Position numbers and translations under genes: made by a program
Part shown: positions 1 through 6,173 of the stretch, one piece after another
Layout of the letters: each line of letters begins with the position of its first letter
Position numbering within the stretch: position 1 is the stretch's first letter
Assembly (NCBI GenBank): GCA_900546995.1
Contig: URFF01000019.1
Location: 1-24,468, forward strand
Direction of reading: 5' to 3'
Length of the DNA: 24,468 bases
Source of the DNA: an uncultured Sutterella sp.
Lineage (GTDB): Bacteria > Pseudomonadota > Gammaproteobacteria > Burkholderiales > Burkholderiaceae_F
Notes under the pieces: model-generated
Databases searched by the model: none
Told to the model about the DNA's origin: nothing
Seen by the model: the letters and a program-made list of their open reading frames with translations, nothing else

Positions 1-1680
1 CGCCTCAACCGCTTCAATCATCTTTGCGGCAATGCCGTGACGACTGTCGCTTGTCACTTGAATGACAAGTTCGCCCGTTTGGTTCAAGGTGCCACCGTAG
101 ACCTTGTCACCCTTCGTTTTTTCGACGGGCAATGATTCGCCGGTGATGCCGGATTGATTGACACTGGAAGCACCGCTCACCACAATCCCGTCCAAGGCGA
201 TCCGTTCGCCCGGCATCACACGGATTTCATCACCGACAGCGATATCGGCGACATCCATCTTTCGAGCCTTGCCTTCTTCGTCAACAAAGGTCGCTTCTTC
301 AGGCGTTAAAGAAAGAACATCCCGAATGGCACGGTGAGCTCGGTCAATGGAGAGGGTTTCAATGGCTTCTGAAACTTCAAAAAGCACCATCACCATCGCG
401 GCTTCCGGCCAATGGCCAATCAAGGCTGCGCCCGTGACCGCCACCGACATCAGGGCGTTCATGTTGAAATTCAAGTTTTTAAGCGCCAATAGACCGCGAC
501 GGTAGGTGTCCAATCCTGAAAGCAAAATCGCGATGAGCGCCAAACCCATACAAAGGTATTCATTGATTGAAGCAAACTCAACCACTTCACTGGCAAAGGC
601 GAAAGCGCCGGCGACACCCAATCGCTTCCATGGCAGTTTATGCGCTTGCGAAACCTCGCCATCTTTTTGCTCAGAAGCTTTAAATCCCGCCGAGCTGATC
701 AAATCAAGGAGATTTCGCTTCTGTGTGGCGAGCATCACAGCCGAGACAGTGTGGGTTTGCGTGTTGATTTGAAGTTCCTCAAGCTGGAGTACTTCGAGCG
801 CTTTTCTGACTAGCCCGGCTTCAACTTCCGTATCCATGTCTTCCACAAAAAAGCGGTAGCGCTTTTTCTGTGCCTCGGCGTTTTTTACAAGCTTCGCTTC
901 CAGTCCGGCCTCAGCAAGCGCTTTCAAAAGCGCTGCCACATCGTCCAAATTGTGCTTAACCGAAACGGTCCGGTTCATGGTGTTAAACGAAACGTCGGTC
1001 ACGCCGGGGATTTTTTTCAAAGCGTCGACCGCTTGATTGCCTTCGACCGCGCAGCACATGTCCGCGATATAAAAAACCGTGGGCGCTTGCGACGCTGAGT
1101 CAGTTTTCACGCTCGGCGGCAATTGAGCTTTCAGCCCGGCTTTCAACAGCGCGGCGAGCAGAGGATCGGGGGAATCAAAGCGATGTTTGACGCTGACCGT
1201 GCGATTTAAAGTGTTGAATGTGACACTTTCAACCTCAGGCAATTTTTTCAGCGCGTCCGCCGCTTGATTGCCTTCAACCGCGCAACACATGTCCGCGACA
1301 TAAAGTGTTGTCACACCGGGTTCGGCATCAACCACCAAATCCCGCGGCATCGGCACAGCCTCATGATGGTGATGATCGTGACAGTGGCAATGATCATGAG
1401 AGTGCTCGTGGCTGTGATCATGATCGCAGTCGCAATGAGCGTGATCGTGGTGAGTCTCTTCGTGAGCGCTCGAGCGGTCCTTGGCATCATGCGCATGAAT
1501 GCCCTCCGCATGAAGCGCTTTGAGACAATCATCCAGTAAAGCTTCGCACTCAATGGTCAAAAGCTGCTTTTCTTCATTGATTGAGGCATTCACTGCACCG
1601 ATTTTTGACAAAACGCCAATAGCCCTCTTAAAGTCCTCAAGAGCGAACGCTTCGGGCAACCAAATTGCTAATGTCTTCAT
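1..1680 (-). CDS. cadA: Heavy-metal P-type ATPase (Zn/Cd/Pb exporter class), C-terminal part outside window
   Basis: Inner-membrane pump that should export a soft divalent metal (Zn, Cd or Pb) at the cost of ATP. The first 560 residues are open with no stop; the phosphorylation and ATP-binding domains lie beyond base 1. Residues 1-65 look like a metal-binding (HMA) fold without cysteines. Residues 73-106 are rich in His, Asp and Cys. Two near-identical HMA modules follow, each with an MCCAVEGNQ motif (about 131 and 208), then a fourth module at about 275-335 where DMDTEVEA replaces the usual cysteine motif. Membrane segments begin near 352, and the actuator domain shows TGESLPVEK at 513-521. 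Start ATG at 1680 has a GAAGG ribosome site 8-10 bases upstream. It is divergent from a MerR regulator whose promoter-operator faces this gene. The class is firm; the exact metal is inferred. Confidence 0.93.
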   Translation of the reverse strand, partial: MKTLAIWLPEAFALEDFKRAIGVLSKIGAVNASINEEKQLLTIECEALLDDCLKALHAEGIHAHDAKDRSSAHEETHHDHAHCDCDHDHSHEHSHDHCHCHDHHHHEAVPMPRDLVVDAEPGVTTLYVADMCCAVEGNQAADALKKLPEVESVTFNTLNRTVSVKHRFDSPDPLLAALLKAGLKAQLPPSVKTDSASQAPTVFYIADMCCAVEGNQAVDALKKIPGVTDVSFNTMNRTVSVKHNLDDVAALLKALAEAGLEAKLVKNAEAQKKRYRFFVEDMDTEVEAGLVRKALEVLQLEELQINTQTHTVSAVMLATQKRNLLDLISSAGFKASEQKDGEVSQAHKLPWKRLGVAGAFAFASEVVEFASINEYLCMGLALIAILLSGLDTYRRGLLALKNLNFNMNALMSVAVTGAALIGHWPEAAMVMVLFEVSEAIETLSIDRAHRAIRDVLSLTPEEATFVDEEGKARKMDVADIAVGDEIRVMPGERIALDGIVVSGASSVNQSGITGESLPVEKTKGDKVYGGTLNQTGELVIQVTSDSRHGIAAKMIEAVEA

Positions 1681-1775
1681 AACTGACACCTTCAAAGACA
1701 ATCCGTGTGAAATGGATCAGTTCATCGCGCAGACGAACTCAGAACCATTCTCAGTTTCTTTTTTTCCTGTATGTC

Positions 1776-1806
1776 ATTAAAATCCCTGAAGTCGCTTCAA
1801 GGTCAA
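1776..1806 (-). promoter_or_regulatory. MerR-type promoter and operator of the metal ATPase gene
   Basis: On the minus strand a -35 TTGACC (1806-1801) and a -10 TTTAAT (1781-1776) are separated by 19 bp, the overlong spacer that MerR activators correct by twisting DNA. The spacer holds an imperfect dyad, CCTTGAAG-CGA-CTTCAGGG (1802-1784), with 7 of 8 arm positions complementary. It lies between the ATPase start (1680) and the regulator start (1824), so the regulator most likely binds here. Functional assignment is inference from the layout and spacing, which match known MerR promoters. Confidence 0.85.
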
Positions 1807-1823
1807 GAAAATTAAAGGAAACC

Positions 1824-2324
1824 ATGCGCATCGGTGAACTTGCCAAAGAAACCGGACTCACGGTTGAAACCATCCGTTTTTATGAAAACGAGGGACTTAT
1901 CCCGAAAGCGGAGCGTAGCCTCAACAATTACCGTTCGTATACGGAGAGCCACGCCAAGCGCTTGTTGTTTATCAAACACTGCAGAAGCTTGGATATGAGT
2001 CTTGACGATATTCGTTTGCTGATTGATGTTGACGCCAGACGAAACGAGGATGCGGATAGAGTGCATGTGATGATCCACGATCACATGAAAAAGATCGACG
2101 AGCAAATTGACGCGCTCAAGGAGTTGCGTCAACACCTGGGGCTTCTTGCGCTATGCTGCCACGGCAATCACGCCAACGGCGAACCCTGCGGCATCATCGA
2201 AGGACTCAATAACGAGGCATGCTGTCACAACTGCGAACACATCAAAGCCTCTAAACGTACCAAACGATCCGACACTTTCGCCCATTACGCGAAAAATCTT
2301 CATCCTGTCAAAGAAAACGCTTAA
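1824..2324 (+). CDS. cadR: MerR-family metal-responsive regulator (CadR/PbrR-like)
   Basis: A 166-residue transcription activator that should sense Cd, Pb or Zn and switch on the divergent ATPase. The N-terminus MRIGELAKETGLTVETIRFY is the classic MerR winged helix-turn-helix; a dimerisation helix follows at about residues 75-108. The C-terminal metal loop contains Cys111, Cys112, Cys122 and a further cysteine cluster at 133, 134 and 137. The loop pattern ending in CGIIEGL resembles CadR/PbrR proteins rather than MerR or CueR. The reading frame is open upstream to 1707, but ATG 1824 is preceded by AAAGGAA and gives the canonical N-terminus. The next gene starts 6 bases after the stop. The metal is inferred, and the symbol should be read as family level. 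Confidence 0.9.
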   Translation: MRIGELAKETGLTVETIRFYENEGLIPKAERSLNNYRSYTESHAKRLLFIKHCRSLDMSLDDIRLLIDVDARRNEDADRVHVMIHDHMKKIDEQIDALKELRQHLGLLALCCHGNHANGEPCGIIEGLNNEACCHNCEHIKASKRTKRSDTFAHYAKNLHPVKENA

Positions 2325-2330
2325 CCGATC

Positions 2331-2930
2331 ATGATTGAAAAATATTTAACCCCGGAATTCATCATGGCGCTCGGCATGTTAGCCGTCATGGTCCTTTGTC
2401 CCACCTTTTTGGTTTATGCGCTTGCCAAAAAACAAAAGCCGGCAAGACCCATTCCGCATTTTCCGCAAGGCGTCCAGGGTTGGCTTTTAATTTTTGTGGC
2501 CACTGTGGTGCTTTCCCTGATTCTCACCGTGGTGGACGCCATCAATATCGCCGGACAGATGCGACAGACAATCGGAAGCGTCAATTGGTCATTTATGGCG
2601 CCATATATCGTCGTTTGCGGTTTATACCTTTATTGCCTTTGGCTGATCACTTTTAAGCGGGCGGCTTTTGTTGTGCGGCAAGTCATTGTGATTTTATGGG
2701 TTGTCGGTCCGATCTCCCTTTTGCTTTTGACTTTCTTTTTCGGCGCAACCGTTCCCAATGCCGTCATCGCGCGCTCAGCTATCTACGCCGGTCTTTGGAC
2801 CTGCTACTTTCTTTTCAGTAAACGCGTCGCCTGCACTTATGGAACTAAAGCCGTCGACTCTTATGTTGATATCGCTTTGAAAATGGCTCAGGCGCAAAAG
2901 GACATTGAGGCAAAAAAAGATAAAAATTAA
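2331..2930 (+). CDS. Small multi-pass membrane protein, possibly DUF2569-like
   Basis: A 199-residue protein with about four or five hydrophobic segments (near residues 10-32, 50-72, 88-108, 118-142 and 148-165) and a charged C-terminal tail rich in Lys and Asp. The motif GVQGWLLIF before the second segment resembles the start of DUF2569 proteins, but the match is by eye and uncertain. It starts 6 bases after the MerR regulator stop with no clear ribosome site of its own, so it is probably cotranscribed and translationally coupled. That suggests a link to metal stress, but no metal-binding motif is visible. An imperfect hairpin follows the stop. Confidence 0.75.
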   Translation: MIEKYLTPEFIMALGMLAVMVLCPTFLVYALAKKQKPARPIPHFPQGVQGWLLIFVATVVLSLILTVVDAINIAGQMRQTIGSVNWSFMAPYIVVCGLYLYCLWLITFKRAAFVVRQVIVILWVVGPISLLLLTFFFGATVPNAVIARSAIYAGLWTCYFLFSKRVACTYGTKAVDSYVDIALKMAQAQKDIEAKKDKN

Positions 2931-2934
2931 AATC

Positions 2935-2966
2935 GACAGAGGCGGCTTTAATGCCGCTTCGCTGTC
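2935..2966 (+). terminator. Imperfect hairpin after the regulator-membrane protein operon
   Basis: Outer arms GACAG (2935-2939) and CTGTC (2962-2966) enclose an inner stem GCGGC (2942-2946) and GCCGC (2953-2957) with loop TTTAAT. There is an internal mismatch and no T-run follows on the plus strand, so it is at best a weak or Rho-assisted terminator or an mRNA-stabilising hairpin. Confidence 0.4.
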
Positions 2967-3359
2967 TTCAGGAAAGAAGAAGTACAAACCTAATCCATTC
3001 AATTGATTAATATCAATCAAGTTTTTTGTCGACAGAAAAATACCTCAGTTTAATTTTTCCTATTTTTCAATAAGATATGAATTTGCCTTATGGTTTCTAC
3101 TGTAAGGTTTTAAAAGATAATTTAGGTCAAATTCTTTAGACGCTTCCACTCAACTAATGACAGGGTTTTGTGTCCGATCACTAATAAGCATTATTGAATT
3201 AATGCTAACCATTTGATTTTTAATATATTTAATTTTATCGTCCGTTCATGCATATTTGTTGACAAGTGCGGCGACTCCAAAGCGTTAAGCAAGAAGCAAT
3301 TGATTTGTCAGGAGCCATGGGCTTTCGTAAACTCTTCGAAAAATTTTCGGAGAAAAACA
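2967..3359 (+). other. AT-rich non-coding region upstream of the binding-protein gene
   Basis: No convincing gene is seen. It holds a perfect FNR-type box at 3003-3016 and a perfect 7-bp inverted repeat AGCATTA-6-TAATGCT at 3187-3206. A TTGACA at 3259-3264 could be a -35 element, but no good -10 lies 17 bp after it. AT-rich tracts around 3215-3240 could also hold a promoter. The long leader suggests regulated expression of the gene starting at 3360. Confidence 0.5.
3003..3016 (+). promoter_or_regulatory. Perfect FNR/Anr-type box
   Basis: TTGATTAATATCAA matches the FNR consensus TTGAT-N4-ATCAA at all ten defined positions. It sits in the 429-bp gap between the small membrane protein and the amino-acid binding protein, about 345 bp upstream of the latter's start. 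A target promoter at the usual 41.5-bp distance is not obvious on either strand, so the regulated gene is uncertain. Confidence 0.6.
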
Positions 3360-4100
3360 ATGAAAAAAATTCTGACCGCTCTCATGATTGGTTCGCTATT
3401 TTCCTCAGTGGCTTCTGCAGGGACTATACTTGTGGGAACCGATGCTGGCTTTGCCCCCTTTGAATACAAAGATCCGAAAACAAATGAAATTGTTGGCTTT
3501 GATATTGACCTCATTACGGCGATGGCCAAAGCCGTGGGAGACGATGTCAAAATTCAAAATATGCAGTTCGCAGGCATCATCCCGGCCCTGCAAACGAATA
3601 TGATTGATGTCGCCGCAGCAGCTCTGACAATTACGGCTGAACGACAAAAACAAGTGCTTTTCACTGACCCGTACTACGATGTCGGCCTCGTCATGGTCAT
3701 CAGAAAAAAGGACGCTGACAAATATAAAACGTTAGACGACATGCAAGGCAAACGCATCTGTTCTCAAATCGGAACAACCGGCGCCATTTTAGGCAAGCAA
3801 GTAAAAGGAGCGACTGTTGGAGAATATGACCAAATGGGCGATGCCATGATGGAACTCAAAATGAACGGTTGCGACAGTGTCTTAGTCGATAAAACGGTCA
3901 CCGAATACTACATCGCCCAACAAGGAGATAAAGATATCATGATGGTGCCGCATCTCTACAATCCCAAACAAAATGGTTTCGCCGTCTCCAAAAGAAACAC
4001 AGAATTGGCAGCAAAATTGAACAAAGGATTAAAGATAATTCGAGAAAACGGGGAATACGACAAAATCTACGAAAAGTGGTTTGGGAAAAAAGCTCAATAA
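3360..4100 (+). CDS. Periplasmic amino-acid binding protein of an ABC transporter (family 3)
   Basis: A 246-residue periplasmic solute-binding protein of the GlnH/HisJ/ArtJ type that should deliver a polar amino acid to an ABC importer. Residues 1-20 are a Sec signal peptide ending SVASA. The mature part begins with the family pattern LVGTDAGFAPFEY, then GFDIDL (47-52), and the ligand-binding stretch ITAERQKQVLFTDPYYD (91-107), where Arg95 should hold the substrate carboxylate. Asp177 sits where family members hold the amino group. Cys134 and Cys171 could form a disulfide. The frame is open back to 3213, but ATG 3360 is chosen because CGGAGA lies 6-11 bases upstream and the signal peptide starts there. 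No permease or ATPase gene lies in the window, so it is an orphan here. A strong terminator follows. Confidence 0.92.
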   Translation: MKKILTALMIGSLFSSVASAGTILVGTDAGFAPFEYKDPKTNEIVGFDIDLITAMAKAVGDDVKIQNMQFAGIIPALQTNMIDVAAAALTITAERQKQVLFTDPYYDVGLVMVIRKKDADKYKTLDDMQGKRICSQIGTTGAILGKQVKGATVGEYDQMGDAMMELKMNGCDSVLVDKTVTEYYIAQQGDKDIMMVPHLYNPKQNGFAVSKRNTELAAKLNKGLKIIRENGEYDKIYEKWFGKKAQ

Positions 4101-4158
4101 CATCGCCTTTTTGCCTGTTGGGTTTTGCCAATGGCATGAGATAATGACTATGACATAA

Positions 4159-4186
4159 GCCTCGCCATTTTGCGAGGCAACTTTTT
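4159..4186 (+). terminator. Rho-independent terminator of the binding-protein gene
   Basis: A perfect 7-bp stem GCCTCGC (4159-4165) and GCGAGGC (4172-4178) with a six-base loop is followed by AACTTTTTG. It lies 58 bases after the binding-protein stop. It covers a possible TTG start at 4170 of the next gene, which helps exclude that start. Confidence 0.88.
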
Positions 4187-4202
4187 GTTAATGAGAAACG
4201 CC

Positions 4203-5363
4203 ATGGACGTTCTGAGAAAAATTGAAACGCTACTGCCGGAATTCATTGCGCTTAGGCATGATCTGCATCGTCATGCCGAAGTTAGTCACCACGAAGTGAG
4301 AACGTCGGAAGTGATCGCTCAAAAGCTTCGAAGTTGGGGCATCGAAGTGCATGAGCATATCGGTGGACATGGCGTCGTTGGTATTCTCAAAAACGGAATC
4401 GGTGCAAAATCCATAGCGCTTAGAGCCGATATGGACGGTTTACCCATCATTGAAGAAAATGCTTTTCCACATGCGAGTGTGAATACCGGAGCCATGCATG
4501 CCTGTGGCCATGATGGCCACATGGCAGCGCTGTTGCTCGCCGCTCGGTATTTGTCTGAGAGCCGTTCATTTAACGGGACCGTTGTCTTTGTTTTCCAGCC
4601 AAGCGAAGAAATGGACGGCGGCGCGAACGACATGATCAAAGATGGCGTGTTAGAACGCTTTCCCGCCGATTATTACTTCGCTTGCCACAACTGGCCGGGC
4701 ATACCGGAGGGATGTTTCAGCATCAATGATAGCGCCATCATGGCCAGTTCCAACATGTTTGAGATCCGTATTAAAACCGATGACCAGCACACCGATAGCT
4801 CGTTAGTCGCCGTATCCGTGGCTCAAGCTCTTTACGGCATCATCTCACGACAAAAGCGTCCGATTGATCCCGCCGTGCTTTCTATCTGTTCTTTGCAGAG
4901 TCATCAAAACTCAAATCACTGTTCAGAAGCGACATTGACTGGAACCGTTAGAACATTTTCCAATGAGGTGACCGATTTGATCGAAACGCAAATGAAGGTT
5001 ATCGCAGCTCAATATTCACTTGCCTTTGCCTGTTCCATAAATGTCCACTTTGAACGACAAGTCCTGCCGACAGTCAACAGCCCTGAATGTTATGAAATGT
5101 TGTTGCAAACGATGACAGCGCTTTACGGAAGCGGTCACATCCAAGAGCAGGAGCCGGTCATGCCGAGCGAAGATTTCAGCGAGTTCCTGCAAAAACGCAA
5201 AGGGGCACTCTTTTTTATCGGAGCAGGGGACGGCTCTCACCGCGCTCCGGGCCATGGGCCTGGCCCTTGTGAGCTGCATAACCCTTCATATGATTACAAT
5301 GACCGATGCTTAGCGCCGACAGCCGCCGTCTTCGCTAAATTGGTTGAAAAGTATCTCAGTTAG
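4203..5363 (+). CDS. M20 family metal-dependent amidohydrolase (HipO/aminoacylase type)
   Basis: A 386-residue cytoplasmic hydrolase that should cleave N-acyl amino acids, hippurate-like amides or short peptides with two metal ions. Family motifs are RADMDGLPI (74-82), MHACGHDGH (98-106, ligands Cys101 and His103), QPSEEMDGG (132-140, Glu135-Glu136), HNWPG (162-166) and near the end ELHNPSYDYND. The lid-domain motif usually written GxGGHGAxPH reads KTDDQHTDSS around His195, so only the histidine is kept. ATG 4203 has GAGAA 5-9 bases before it; ATG 4191 is an alternative, and TTG 4170 is unlikely because it lies in a terminator hairpin. The upstream binding-protein gene and the downstream alaX lie on the same strand. 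Substrate unknown. Confidence 0.9.
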   Translation: MDVLRKIETLLPEFIALRHDLHRHAEVSHHEVRTSEVIAQKLRSWGIEVHEHIGGHGVVGILKNGIGAKSIALRADMDGLPIIEENAFPHASVNTGAMHACGHDGHMAALLLAARYLSESRSFNGTVVFVFQPSEEMDGGANDMIKDGVLERFPADYYFACHNWPGIPEGCFSINDSAIMASSNMFEIRIKTDDQHTDSSLVAVSVAQALYGIISRQKRPIDPAVLSICSLQSHQNSNHCSEATLTGTVRTFSNEVTDLIETQMKVIAAQYSLAFACSINVHFERQVLPTVNSPECYEMLLQTMTALYGSGHIQEQEPVMPSEDFSEFLQKRKGALFFIGAGDGSHRAPGHGPGPCELHNPSYDYNDRCLAPTAAVFAKLVEKYLS

Positions 5364-5431
5364 AAATTAACCAAACAATTGGATTCTACGACCGACTGTT
5401 CAGTGAAACGCATTTTGATATGAGATAAACA

Positions 5432-6067
5432 ATGACTAACGCCTTGTATTTATCATCAGATGAAACAATCGCTCAAGCGCAAGTGATTGCCTGTGAGCAA
5501 ACCGAGGATGGTCTCTGGGCGGTTGAACTGGATCGAACGATCTTTCATCCGCAAGGAGGAGGTCAGCCGTCTGACCTGGGAACAATTGGCGGCGTTGAAA
5601 TCAAAAAAGTCATTCACACGCCAGACTCGATCCTGCATTTTGCGATTGCTCCGATTCACGGTGAAGTGGAGTTAGTCGTTGATCCGGCGATCCGAACGTT
5701 GCATAGCCGGCTGCATTCAGCCGGGCATATCATCGGCCTCGTTGGTGATGAACTCGGGTGGCACGCCACTCGTGGCAACCACTTCCCCGGCGAGTCACGG
5801 GTGATTTTCGAGCCTGAGAAACCGGAAAACATTCAGTTAATCGATAAAGAAGCTTTTGAAAAATCGGTTCAGGCGATTATTGATCGCGCTCTGACTCGAG
5901 TCACCACGTACGATGGCGCTCTTCGTTTTGTCACTTGGGGAAATCTACCGAGCTACCCCTGCGGCGGAACGCACGTTAGAAATCTTCGTGACATCGGCAA
6001 AGTTCTCATCACGAAAATCAAAATGAAAAAAGGCACAATTTCAGTGTCTTATGAATTAGATCTCTGA
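5432..6067 (+). CDS. alaX: AlaX-type alanyl-tRNA editing hydrolase
   Basis: A 211-residue free-standing editing domain related to the second additional domain of AlaRS and to the ThrRS editing domain. Such proteins remove serine or glycine wrongly attached to tRNA-Ala. Visible features are FHPQGGGQPSDLG (38-50), a zinc-binding HxxxH (His95, His99) in HSRLHSAGH, and the distal pair CGGTH (Cys177, His181). The size is that of the short AlaX forms without the AlaRS-like N-terminal part of AlaX-L. It starts 68 bases after the amidohydrolase with a weak ribosome site (TGAGAT), and no terminator is seen between them, so cotranscription is possible. It runs towards the autotransporter gene. Confidence 0.92.
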   Translation: MTNALYLSSDETIAQAQVIACEQTEDGLWAVELDRTIFHPQGGGQPSDLGTIGGVEIKKVIHTPDSILHFAIAPIHGEVELVVDPAIRTLHSRLHSAGHIIGLVGDELGWHATRGNHFPGESRVIFEPEKPENIQLIDKEAFEKSVQAIIDRALTRVTTYDGALRFVTWGNLPSYPCGGTHVRNLRDIGKVLITKIKMKKGTISVSYELDL

Positions 6068-6082
6068 TAGTACCTCCAATGT

Positions 6083-6110
6083 AAAAAAAGGGAAGGCGAC
6101 CTACCTTCCC
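6083..6110 (-). terminator. Rho-independent terminator of the autotransporter gene
   Basis: Read on the minus strand, GGGAAGG (6110-6104), a seven-base loop and CCTTCCC (6096-6090) are followed by seven T. It lies 64 bases past the autotransporter stop. On the plus strand the hairpin lacks a T-run, so it is weaker for alaX. Confidence 0.9.
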
Positions 6111-6173
6111 AAATCAGAGTGTTATCACTACTTGTAGAAAACTAGATGTTCAACGACCTTCTTAGTTTTTCAC

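Noticed and set aside
1311..1553. His/Met/Thr-rich ORFs opposite the ATPase His-rich linker
   Set aside because: They are other-frame readings of the His-rich coding stretch, inside a frame open for 560 codons.
1707..1823. N-terminal extension of the MerR regulator
   Set aside because: It crosses the operator and lacks family similarity; ATG 1824 has its own ribosome site and the canonical start.
4170..4202. TTG start for the M20 hydrolase
   Set aside because: It lies in the terminator hairpin of the upstream gene, and the extra residues are not part of the family.
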